A stretch of 64,000 nucleotides of DNA from Metallyticus violacea (Eukaryota > Arthropoda > Insecta > Mantodea > Metallyticidae): positions 64,213,501 to 64,277,500 of the forward strand of contig CM060834.1 of NCBI GenBank assembly GCA_030762175.1, written 5' to 3'. Both the position numbers and the translations under genes were made by a program. The notes beneath the pieces are model-generated. The model saw only the letters and a list, made by a program, of their open reading frames with translations. It did not search any database and was not told where the DNA came from. Positions 51,092-62,639 of the stretch are shown piece after piece. Within the stretch, counting starts at the first letter, position 1; each line of letters begins with the position of its first letter.

Positions 51092-52200
51092 GATAGCCTC
51101 AGACAAGCATATTATGCGCAAAGAATCTCGAATAGAAAAAAAATTTTTTTCGAAGTTTGGAAACTTTCTTAGAATCACTTTTTATCCATTCTTATTTGAG
51201 ATAACTTGTTCTCTTTCATTATACTAGTTTGATAGTCTTAGACAAGCATATTATGCGCAAAGAATCTCGAAAAGAAAAAAATTTTTTTTCGAAGTTTGGA
51301 AACTTCCTTAGAATCACTTTTTTTCCGTTCTTATTTGAGATAACTGGTTCTCTTTCATTATACTTGTTTGATAACCTCAGACAAGCATATTATGCGCAAA
51401 GAATGTCGAAAAGAAAAAAATTTTATTTCGAAGTTTGGAAACTTCGTTAGAATCACTTTTTTTCCGTTCTTATTTGAGATAACTTGTTCTCTTTCATTAT
51501 ACTAGTTTGATAGCCTATGACAAGCATATTATGCGCAAAGAATCTCGAAAAGAAAAAAATTTTTTTTCCAAGATTGGAAACCTCGTTAGAATCACTTTTT
51601 TTCCGTTCTTATTTGAGATAACTGGTTCTCTTTCATTATACTAGTTTGATAGCCTCAGAAAAGCATAGGTATGCGCAAAGAATCTCGAAAAGAAAAAAAT
51701 TTTTTTTCGAAGTTTGAAAACTTCGTTAGAATCACTTTTTTTCCGTTCTTATTTGAGATAACTGGTTCTCTTTCATTATACTAGTTTGATAGCCTCAGAC
51801 AAGCATATTATGCGCAAAGAATCTCGAAAAGAAAAAAATTTTTTTTCGAAGTTTGGAAACTTCCTTAGAATCACTTTTTTTCCATTCTTATTTGAGATAA
51901 CTTGTTCTCTTTCATTATACTTGTTTGATAGCCTTAGACAAGCATATTATGCACAAAGAATCTCGAAAAGAAAAAAATTTTTTTTCGAAGTTTGGAAACT
52001 TCGTTAGAATCACTTTTTTTCCGTTCTTATTTGAGATAACTTGTTCTCTTTCATTATACTAGTTTGATAGCCTTAGACAAGCATATTATGCGCAAAAAAT
52101 CTCGAAAAGAAAAAAATTTTTTTTCGAAGTTTGGAAACTTCTTTAGAATCACTTTTTTTCCGTTCTTATTTGAGATAACTGGTTCTCTTTCATTATACTA
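51092..52200 (+). repeat. Core segment linking the seven-monomer deletion to the next junction unit
   Basis: Eight monomers follow the order at 47.0-48.1 kb: TTTTTATCC, GATAGTCTT, GATAACCTC plus AATGTCG, CCTATGAC, GGTATG with TTTGAAAAC, the canonical CTTCCTTAG/CCATTC monomer, TGCACAAAG and AAAAAATCTCG. The last then runs into the GGTATG plus AATTTCG junction monomer at about 52,205. As a result the T-to-T distance (49,571 to 52,334) is only 2,763 bp. Confidence 0.82.
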
Positions 52201-52202
52201 GT

Positions 52203-55200
52203 TTGATAGCCTCAGAAAGCATAGGTATGCGCAAAGAATTTCGAAAAGAAAAAAATTTTTTTTCGAAGTTTGGAAACTTCGTTAGAATCACTTTTTTTCC
52301 GTTCTTATTTGAGATAACTGGTTCTCTTTCATTGATAGCCTCAGACAAGCATATGCGCAAAGAATCTCGAAAAGAAAAAAATTTTTTTTCGAAGTTTGGA
52401 AACTTCGTTAGAATCACTTTTTTTCCGTTCTTATTTAAGATAACTTGTTCTCTTTCATTATACTAGTTTGATAGCCTTAGACAAGCATATTATGCGCAAA
52501 GAATCTCGAAAAGAAAAAAATTTTTTTTCGAAGTTTGGAAACTTCGTTAGAATCACTTTTTTTCCGTTCTTATTTGAGATAACTGGTTCTCTTTCATTAT
52601 ACTAGTTTGATAGCCTCAGACAAGCATATTATGCGCAAAGAATCTCGAAAAGAAAAAAATTTTTTTTCGAAGTTTGGAAACTTCCTTAGAATCACTTTTT
52701 TTCCATTCTTATTTGAGATAACTTGTTCTCTTTCATTATACTTGTTTGATAGCCTTAGACAAGCATATTATGCGCAAAGAATCTCGAAAAGAAAAAAATT
52801 TTTTTTCGAAGTTTGGAAACTTCGTTAGAATCACTTTTTTTGCGTTCTTATTTAAGATTACTGGTTCTCCTTCATTATACTAGTTTGATAGCCTCAGAAA
52901 AGCATAGGTATGCGCAAAGAATCTCGAAAAGAAAAAAAATTTTTTTCGAAGTTTGGAAACTTCGTTAGAAATACTTTTTTTACGTTCTTATTTGAGATAA
53001 CTGGTTCTCTTTCATTATACTAGTTTGATAGCCTCAGACAAGCATATTATGCGCAAAGAATCTCGAAAAGAAAAAATTTTTTTTTCGAAGTTTGGAAACT
53101 TCCTTAGAATCACTTTTTTTCCATTCTTATTTAAGATTACTGGTTCTCTGTCATTATACTAGTTTGATAGCCTCAGACAAGCATATTATGTGCAAAGAAT
53201 TTCGAAAAGAAAAAAATTTTTTTTCGAAGTTTGGAAACTTCGTTAGAATCACTTTTTTTCCGTTCTTATTTGAGATAACTTGTTCTCTTTCATTATACTA
53301 GTTTGATAGCCTCAGACAAGCATATTATGCGCAAAGAATGTCGAAAAGAAAAAAATTTTATTTCGAAGTTTGGAAACTTCGTTAGAATCACTTTTTTTCC
53401 GTTCTTATTTGAGATAACTGGTTCTCTTTCATTATACTACTTTGATAGCCTCAGAAAAGCATATTATGCGCAAAGAATCTCGAAAAGAAAAATATTTTTT
53501 TTCGAAGTTTGGAAACTTCGTTAGAATCACTTTTTTTCCGTTCTTATTTAAGATTACTGGTTCTCTTTCATTATACTAGTTTGATAGCCTCAGACAAGCA
53601 TATTTAGCGCAAAGAATCTCGAAAAGAAAAAAATTTTTTTTCGAAGTTTGGAAACTTCGTTAGAATCACTTTTTTTCCGTTCTTATTTGAGATAACTTGT
53701 TCTCTTTCATTATACTAGTTTGATAGCCTTAGACAAGCATATTATGCGCAAAGAATCTCGAAAAGAAAAAAATTTTTTTTCGAAGTTTGGAAACTTCGTT
53801 GGAATCACATTTTTTCCGTTCTTATTTAAGATTAATGGTTCTCTTTCATTATACTAGTTTGATAGCCTCAGACAAGCATATTATGCGCAAAGAATGTCGA
53901 AAAGAAAAAAATTTTATTTCGAAGTTTGGAAACTTCGTTAGAATCACTTTTTTTCCGTTCTTATTTGAGATAACTGGTTCTCTTTCATTATACTACTTTG
54001 ATAGCCTCAGAAAAGCATATTATGCGCAAAGAATCTCGAAAAGAAAAATATTTTTTTTCGAAGTTTGGAAACTTCGTTAGAATCACTTTTTTTCCGTTCT
54101 TATTTAAGATTACTGGTTCTCTTTCATTATACTAGTTTGATAGCCTCAGACAAGCATATTTAGCGCGAAGAATCTCGAAAAGAAAAAAATTTTTTTTCGA
54201 AAATTGGAAACTTCGTTAGAATCACTTTTTTTCCGTTCTTATTTGAGATAACTTGTTCTCTTTCATTATACTAGTTTGATAGCCTGAGACAAGCATATTA
54301 TGCGCAAAGAATCTCGAAAAGAAAAAAATTTTTTTTCGAAGTTTGGAAACTTCGTTAGAATCACTTTTTTTCCGTTCTTATTTGAGATAACTTGTTCTCT
54401 TTCATTATACTAGTTTGATAGCCTTAGACAAGCATATTATGCGCAAAGAATCTCGAAAAGAAAAAAATTTTTTTTCGAAGTTTGGAAACTTCGTTGGAAT
54501 CACTTTTTTTCCGTTCTTATTTGAGATAACTGGTTCTCTTTCATTATACTAGTTTGAGAGCCTCAGAAAAGCACATTATGCGCAAAGAATCTCGAAAAGA
54601 AAAAAATTTTTTTTCGAAGATTGGAAAGCTCGTTAGAATCACTTTTTTTCCGTTCGTATTTGAGATAACTGGTTCTCTTTCATTATACTGGTTTGAGAGC
54701 CTCAGAAAAGCATATTATGCGCAAAGAATCTCGAAAAGAAAAAAATTTTTTTTCGAAGATTGGAAAGCTCGCACTTTTTTTCCGTTCTTATTTGAGATAA
54801 CTGGTTCTCTTTCATTATACTAGTTTGATAGCCTCAGACAAGCATATTATGCGCAAAGAATCTCGAAAAGAAAAAAAATTTTTTTCGAAGTTTGGAAACT
54901 TTCTTAGAATCACTTTTTATCCATTCTTATTTGAGATAACTTGTTCTCTTTCATTATACTAGTTTGATAGTCTTAGACAAGCATATTATGCGCAAAGAAT
55001 CTCGAAAAGAAAAAAATTTTTTTTCGAAGTTTGGAAACTTCCTTAGAATCACTTTTTTTCCGTTCTTATTTGAGATAACTGGTTCTCTTTCATTATACTT
55101 GTTTGATAACCTCAGACAAGCATATTATGCGCAAAGAATGTCGAAAAGAAAAAAATTTTATTTCGAAGTTTGGAAACTTCGTTAGAATCACTTTTTTTCC

Positions 55201-56850
55201 GTTCTTATTTGAGATAACTTGTTCTCTTTCATTATACTAGTTTGATAGCCTATGACAAGCATATTATGCGCAAAGAATCTCGAAAAGAAAAAAATTTTTT
55301 TTCCAAGATTGGAAACCTCGTTAGAATCACTTTTTTTCCGTTCTTATTTGAGATAACTGGTTCTCTTTCATTATACTAGTTTGATAGCCTCAGAAAAGCA
55401 TAGGTATGCGCAAAGAATCTCGAAAAGAAAAAAAATTTTTTTCGAAGTTTGAAAACTTCGTTAGAATCACTTTTTTTCCGTTCTTATTTGAGATAACTGG
55501 TTCTCTTTCATTATACTAGTTTGATAGCCTCAGACAAGCATATTATGCGCAAAGAATCTCGAAAAGAAAAAAATTTTTTTTCGAAGTTTGGAAACTTCCT
55601 TAGAATCACTTTTTTTCCATTCTTATTTGAGATAACTTGTTCTCTTTCATTATACTTGTTTGATAGCCTTAGACAAGCATATTATGCACAAAGAATCTCG
55701 AAAAGAAAAAAATTTTTTTTCGAAGTTTGGAAACTTCGTTAGAATCACTTTTTTTCCGTTCTTATTTAAGATTACTGGTTCTCTTTCATTATACTAGTTT
55801 GATAGCCTCAGACAAGCATATTATGCGCAAAGAATCTCGAAAAGAAAAAATTTTTTTTTCGAAGTTTGGAAACTTCGTTAGAATCACTTTTTTTCCGTTC
55901 TTATTTGAGATAACTTGTTCTCTTTCATTATACTAGTTTGATAGCCTTAGACAAGCATATTATGCGCAAAAAATCTCGAAAAGAAAAAAATTTTTTTTCG
56001 AAGTTTGGAAACTTCTTTAGAATCACTTTTTTTCCGTTCTTATTTGAGATAACTGGTTCTCTTTCATTATACTTGTTTGATAGCCTGAGACAAGCATATT
56101 ATGCGCAAAGAATCTCGAAAAGAAAAAAATTTTTTTTCGAAGTTTGGAAACTACCTTAGAATCACTTTTTTTCCGTTCTTATTTGAGATAACTTGTTCTC
56201 TTTAATTATACTAGTTTGATAGCCTTAGACAAGCATATTATGCGCAAAGAATCTCGAAAAGAAAAAAATTTTTTTTCGAAGTTTGGAAACTTCGTTAGAA
56301 TCACTTTTTTTCCATTCTTATTTGAGATAACTTGTTCTCTTTCATTATACTTGTTTGATAGCCTGAGACAAGCATATTATGCGCAAAGAATCTCGAAAAG
56401 AAAAAAATTTTTTTTCGAAGTTTGGAAACTTCGTTAGAATCACTTTTTTTCCGTTCTTATTTGAGATAACTGGTTCTTTTTCATTATACTAGTTTGATAG
56501 CCTCAGACAAGCATATAATGCGCAAAGAATCTCGAAAAGAAAAAAATTTTTTTTCGAAGTTTGGAAACTTCCTTAGAATCACTTTCTTTCCATTCTTATT
56601 TGAGATAACTTGTTCTCTTTCATTATACTTGTTTGATAGCCTCAGACAAGCATATTATGCGCAAAGAATGTCGAAAAGAAAAAAATTTTATTTCGAAGTT
56701 TGGAAACTTCGTTAGAATCACTTTTTTTCCGTTCTTATTTAAGATTACTGGTTCTCTTTCATTATACTAGTTTGATAGCCTCAGACAAGCATATTATGCG
56801 CAAAGAATGTCGAAAAGAAAAAAATTTTATTTCGAAGTTAGGAAACTTCG
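52203..56850 (+). repeat. Core HOR copy, mosaic of two templates
   Basis: From 52,203 to about 55,700 it follows 40,557-44,050 at an offset of 11,646 bp. From about 54,400 to 56,850 it also follows 28,460-30,910 at 25,941 bp, including TTTAATTATAC, CATATAATG and CTTTCTTTCC. The overlap is where all copies agree. Private changes include CATATTATGTGC at about 53,190 and CTTCGTTAG in place of CTTCCTTAG at about 56,290. This is the last recognisable core unit. Confidence 0.88.
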
Positions 56851-59800
56851 TTAGAATCACTTTTTTTCCGTTCTTATTTGAGATAACTGGTTCTCTTTCA
56901 TTATACTACTTTGATAGCCTCAGAAAAGCGTATTATGCGCAAAGAATCTCGAAAAGAAAAATATTTTTTTTCGAAGATTGGAAACCTCGTTAGAATCACT
57001 TTTTTTCCGTTCTTATTTGAGATAACTGGTTCTCTTTCATTATACTAGTTTGATAGCCTCAGACAAGCATATTATGCGCAAAGAATCTCGAAAAGAAAAA
57101 AATTTTTTTTCGAAGTTTGGAAACTTCCTTAGAATCACTTTTTTTCCATTCTTATTTGAGATAACTTGTTCTCTTTCATTATACTTGTTTGATAGCCTTA
57201 GACAAGCATATTATGCGCAAAGAATCTCGAAAAGAAAAAAATTTTTTTTCGAAGTTTGGAAACTTCGTTAGAATCACTTTTTTTCCGTTCTTATTTAAGA
57301 TTACTGGTTCTCTTTCATTATACTAGTTTGATAGCCTCAGACAAGCATATTATGCGCAAAGAATCTCGAAAAGAAAAAAATTTTTTTTTCGAAGTTTGGA
57401 AACTTCGTTAGAATCACTTTTTTTCCGTTTTTATATGAGATAACTTGTTCTCTTTCATTATACTAGTTTGATAGCCTTAGACAAGCATATTATGCGCAAA
57501 GAATCTCGAAAAGAAAAAAATTTTTTTTCGAAGTTTGGAAACTTCGTTGGAATCACTTTTTTTCCGTTCTTATTTAAGATTACTGGTTCTCTTTCATTAT
57601 ACTAGTTTGATAGCCTCAGACAAGCATATTATGCCCAAAGAATCTCGAAAAGAAAAAAATTTTTTTTCGAAGTTTGGAAACTTCCTTAGAATCACTTTTT
57701 TTCCATTCTTATTTGAGATAACTTGTGTTCTTTCATTATACTTGTTTGATAGACTTAGACAAGCATATTATGCGCAAAGAATCTCGAAAAGAAAAAAATT
57801 TTTTTTCGAAGTTTGGAAACTTCGTTAGAATCACTTTTTTTCCGTTCTTATTTAAGATTACTGATTCTCTTTCATTATACTAGTTTGATAGCCTCAGAAA
57901 AGCATATTATGCGCAAAGAATCTCTAAAAGAAAAAAATTTTTTTTCGAAGTTTGGAAACTTTGTTAGAATCACTTTTTTTCCGTTCTTATTTGAGATAAC
58001 TTGTTCTCTTTCATTATACTAGTTTGATAGCCTTAGACAAGCATATTATGCGCAAAGAATCTCGAAAAGAAAAAAATTTTTTTTCGAAGATTGGAAACCT
58101 CGTTAGAATCACTTTTTTTCCGTTCTTATTTGAGATAACTGGTTCTCTTTCATTATACTAGTTTGATAGCCTCAGACAAGCATTCTATGCGCAAAGAATC
58201 TCGAAAAGAAAAAAATTTTTTTTCGAAGTTTGGAAACTTCCTTAGAATCACTTTTTTTCCATTCTTATTTGAGATAACTTGTTCTCTTTCATTATACTTG
58301 TTTGATAGCCTCAGACAAGCATATTATGCGCAAAGAATGTCGAAAAGAAAAAAATTTTATTTCGAAGTTTGGAAACTTCGTTAGAATCACTTTTTTTCCG
58401 TTCTTATTTAAGATTACTGGTTCTCTTTCATTATACTAGTTTGATAGCCTCAGACAAGCATATTATGCGCAAAGAATGTCGAAAAGAAAAAAATTTTATT
58501 TCGAAGTTTGGAAACTTCGTTAGAATCACTTTTTTTCCGTTCTTATTTGAGATAACTGGTTCTCTTTCATTATACTACTTTGATAGCCTCAGAAAAGCAT
58601 ATTATGCGCAAAGAATCTCGAAAAGAAAAATATTTTTTTTCGAAGATTGGAAACCTCGTTAGAATCACTTTTTTTCCGTTCTTATTTGAGATAACTGGTT
58701 CTCTTTCATTATACTAGTTTGATAGCCTCAGACAAGCATATTATGCGCAAAGAATCTCGAAAAGAAAAAAATTTTTTTTCGAAGTTTGGAAACTTCCTTA
58801 GAATCACTTTTTTTCCATTCTTATTTGAGATAACTTGTTCTCTTTCATTATACTAGTTTGATAGCCTTAGACAAGCATATTATGCGCAAAGAATCTCGAA
58901 AAGAAAAAAATTTTTTTTCGAAGTTTGGAAACTTCGTTAGAATCACTTTTTTTCCGTTCTTATTTGAGATAACTGGTTCTCTTTCATTATACTAGTTTGA
59001 TAGCCTCAGACAAGCATATTATGCGCAAAGAATCTCGAAAAGAAAAAAATTTTTTTTCGAAGTTTGGAAACTTACTTAGAATCACTTTTTTTCCATTCTT
59101 ATTTGAGAAAACTTGTTCTCTTTCATTATACTTGTTTGATAGCCTTAGAAAAGCATATTATGCGCAAAGAATCTCGAAAAGAAAAAAATTTTTTTTCGAA
59201 GTTTGGAATCTTCCTTAGAATCGCTTTTTTTCCATTCTTATTTGAGATAACTTGTTCTCTTTCATTATACTAGTTTGATAGCCTTAGACAAGTATATTAT
59301 GCGCAAAGAATGTCGAAAAGAAAAAAATTTTTTTTCGAAGTTTGGAAACTTCGTTAGAATCACTTTTTTTCCGTTCTTATTTATGATAACTTGTTCTCTT
59401 TCATTATACTAGTTTGATAGCCTTAGACAAGCATATTATGCGCAAAGACTCTCGAAAAGAAAAAAATTTTTTTTCGAAGTTTGGAAACTTCGTTAGAATC
59501 ACTTTTTTCCGTTCTTATTTTAGATAACTGGTTCTCTTTCATCATAGCCTCAGACAAGCATATTATGCGCAAAGAATCTCGAAAAGAAAAAAAATTTTTT
59601 TCGAAGTTTGGAAACTTCCTTAGAGTCACTTTTTTTCCATTCTTATTTGAGATAACTTGTTCTCTTTCATTATACTTGTTTGATAGCCTCAGACAAGCAT
59701 ATTATGCGCAAAGAATCTCGAAAAGAAAAAAATTTTTTTTCGAAGTTTGGAAACTTCGTTAGAATCACTTTTTTTCCGTTCTTATTTAAGATTACTGGTT

Positions 59801-61310
59801 CTCTTTCATTATACTAGTTTGATAGCCTCAGACAAGCATATTATGCGCAAAGAATCTCGAAAAGAAAAAAATTTTTTTTCGAAGTTTGGAAACTTCCTTA
59901 GAATCACTTTTTTTCCATTCTTATTTGAGATAACTTGTTCTCTTTCATTATACTAGTTTGATAGCCTCAGACAAGCATATTATGCGCAAAGAATCTCGAA
60001 AAGAAAAAAATTTTTTTTCGAAGTTTGGAATCTTCCTTAGAATCACTTTTTTTCCATTCTTATTTGAGATAACTTGTTCTCTTTCATTATACTAGTTTGA
60101 TAGCCTTAGACAAGCATATTATGCGCAAAGAATCTCGAAAAGAAAAAAATTTTTTTTCGAAGTTTGGAAACTTCGTTAGAATCACTTTTTTTCCGTTCTT
60201 ATTTAAGATAACTTGTTCTCTTTCATTATACTAGTTTGATAGCCTTAGACAAGCATATTATGCACAAAGAATCTCGAAAAGAAAAAAATTTTTTTTCGAA
60301 GTTTGGAAACTTCGTTAGAATCACTTTTTTTCCGTTCTTATTTGAGATAACTGGTTCTCTTTCATTATACTAGTTTGATAGCCTCAGACAAGCATATTAT
60401 GCACAAAGAATCTCGAAAAGAAAAAAATTTTTTTTCGAAGTTATGAAACTTCCTTAGAATCACTTTTTTTCCATTCTTATTTGAGATAACTTGTTCTCTT
60501 TCATTATACTAGTTTGAATAGCCTCAGACAAGCATATTATGCGCAAAGAATCTCGAAAAGAAAAAAATTTTTTTTCTAAGTTTGGAAACTTCCTTAGAAT
60601 CACTTTTTTTCCATTCTTATTTGAGATAACTTGATCTCTTTCATTATACTAGTTTGATAGCCTTAGACAAGCATATTATGCGCAAAGAATCTCGAAAAGA
60701 AAAAAATTTTTTTTCGAAGTTTGGAAACTTCGTTAGAATCACTTTTTTTCCGTTCTTATTTAAGATTACTGGTTCTCTTTCATTATACTAGTTTGATAGC
60801 CTCAGACAAGCATATTATGCGCAAAGAATCTCGAAAAGAAAAAAATTTTTTTTCGAAGTTTGGAAACTTCGTTAGAATCACTTTTTTTCCGTTCTTATTT
60901 GAGATAACTTGTTCTCTTTCATTATACTAGTTTGATAGCCTTAGACAAGCATATTATGCGCAAAGAATCTCGAAAAGAAAAAAATTTTTTTTCGAAGTTT
61001 GGAAACTTAGTTGGAATCACTTTTTTTCCGTTCTTATTTAAGATTACTGGTTCTCTTTCATTATACTAGTTGGATAGCCTCAGACAAGCATATTATGCGC
61101 AAAGAATGTCGAAAAGAAAAAAATTTTATTTCGAAGTTTGGAAACTTCGTTAGAATCACTTTTTTTCCGTTCTTATTTGAAATAACTGGTTCTCTTTCAT
61201 TATACTAGTTTGATAGCCTTAGACAAGCATATTATGCGCAAAGAATCTAGAAAAGAAAAAAATTTTTTTTCGAAGTTTGGAAACTTCGTTAGAATCACTT
61301 TTTTTCCGTT
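56850..61310 (+). repeat. Right flank: heterogeneous monomers
   Basis: Markers of the core stop here. Instead there are monomers with A5TAT8 plus GAAGATTGGAAACCTCG (about 56,970 and 58,640), a form shared with the left side of the window (about 1,310, 4,790 and 8,130). A local duplication links about 56,490-57,190 to 58,160-58,860 at 1,669 bp, 12 monomers plus one base. Scattered private changes (TGTGTTCTTTC at 57,725, TATATGAG at 57,432, AGTTTGAATAGCC at 60,513) fit an older, less homogenised stretch. Confidence 0.8.
59416..59542 (+). repeat. 127-bp monomer with an independent junction deletion
   Basis: TTTCAT runs into CATAGCC, an 11-bp loss at the same place as the 10-bp ATACTAGTTT deletion, but with different end points. 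The monomer also has T6 in place of the T7 tract. It is the second independent loss of the SpeI-type ACTAGT segment, which makes this a preferred deletion site. Confidence 0.75.
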
Positions 61311-61311
61311 G

Positions 61312-62639
61312 TTATTTGAGATAACTTGTTCTCTTTCATTATACTAGTTTGATAGCCTTAGACAAGCATATTATGCGCAAAGAATCTCGAAAAGAAAAAA
61401 ATTTTTTTTCGAAGTTTGGAAACTTCGTTGGAATCACTTTTTTTCCGTTCTTATTTAAGATTACTGGTTCTCTTTCATTATACTAGTTTGATAGCCTCAG
61501 ACAAGCATATTATGCGCAAAGAATGTCGAAAAGAAAAAAATTTTATTTCGAAGTTTGGAAACTTCGTTAGAATCACTTTTTTTCCGTTCTTATTTGAGAT
61601 AACTGGTTCTCTTTCATTATACTAGTTTGATAGCCTGAGAGAAGCATGTTATGCGCAAAGAATCTCTAAAAGAAAAAATTTTTTTTTCGAAGTTTGGAAA
61701 CTTCGTTAGAATCACTTTTTTTCCGTTCTTATTTGAGATAGCTGGTTCTCCTTCATTATACTAGTTTGATAGCCTCAGAAAATCATAGAAAATCATAGGT
61801 ACGTTCTTATTTGAGATAACTGGTTCTCCTTCATTATACTAGTTTGATAGCCTCAGAAAATCATAGGTATGCGCAAAGAATCTCGAAAAGAAAAAAATTT
61901 TTTTCGAAGTTTGGAAACTTTGTTAGAATCACTTTTTTTCCGTTCTTATTTGAGATAACTGGTTCTCTTTCATTATACTAGTTTGATAGCATCAGACAAG
62001 CATATTATGCGCAAAGAATCTCGAAAAGAAAAAAATTTTTTTTCGAAGTTTGGAAACTTCGTTAGAATCACTTTTTTTCCGTTCTTATTTGAGATAACTT
62101 GTTCTCTTTCATTATACTAGTTTGATAGCCTTAGACAAGCATATTATGCGCAAAGAATCTCGAAAAGAAAAAAATTTTTTTTCGAAGTTTGGAAACTTCG
62201 TTGGAATCACTTTTTTCCGTTTTTATTTAAGATTACTGGTTCTCTTTCATTATACTAGTTTGATAGCCTCAGACAAGCATATTATGCGCAAAGAATGTCG
62301 AAAAGAAAAAAATTTTATTTCGAAGTTTGGAAACTTCGTTAGAATCACTTTTTTTCCGTTCTTATTTGAGATAACTGGTTCTCTTTCATTATACTAGTTT
62401 GATAGCCTTAGACAAGCATATTATGCGCAAAGAATCTCGAAAAGAAAAAAAATTTTTTTCGAAGTTTGGAAACTTCGTTAGAATCACTTTTTTTCCGTTC
62501 TTATTTAAGATTACTGGTTCTCTTTCATTATACTAGTTTGATAGCCTCAGACAAGCATATTATGCGCAAAGAATCTCGAAAAGAAAAAAATTTTTTTTCG
62601 AAGTTTGGAAACTTCGTTAGAATCACTTTTTTTCCGTTG
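61312..62639 (+). repeat. 1,328-bp HOR, first copy
   Basis: CCGTTGTTATTTGAG lies at 61,311, 62,639 and 63,967, spaced exactly 1,328 bp. The unit has ten repeats: nine near full length and one of 78 bp. Other markers in phase are GTTGG followed by AATGTCG monomers, the GAGAAG plus AATCTCT monomer, an A7T7 block, and a T6 tract with CCGTTTTTATT. A few differences from the second copy exist (GCATGTTATG at about 61,645, GATAGCTGG at about 61,736, GATAGCATC at about 61,984). In one monomer, CCTCAGAC plus A7T8 is replaced by CCTTAGAC plus A8T7. Confidence 0.9.
61768..61845 (+). repeat. 78-bp truncated monomer (copies at 61,768 and 63,096)
   Basis: The monomer begins GATAGCCTCAGAAAATCAT, repeats the ten bases AGAAAATCAT, and then jumps from CATAGGTA directly to CGTTCTTATT. 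About 72 bp are lost, including TGCGCAAAG, the A/T block, the dyad and the T7 tract. A second identical copy at 63,096-63,173 lies 1,328 bp away. The neighbour that follows also has AAAATCATAGGTATG, so the AATCAT form came first and the deletion followed. Confidence 0.92.

Noticed and set aside
61768..61845. Truncated monomer as a transposon insertion or excision scar
   Set aside because: There are no terminal repeats or foreign bases. The 10-bp direct duplication is made of the monomer's own sequence, and the event is a simple internal deletion.
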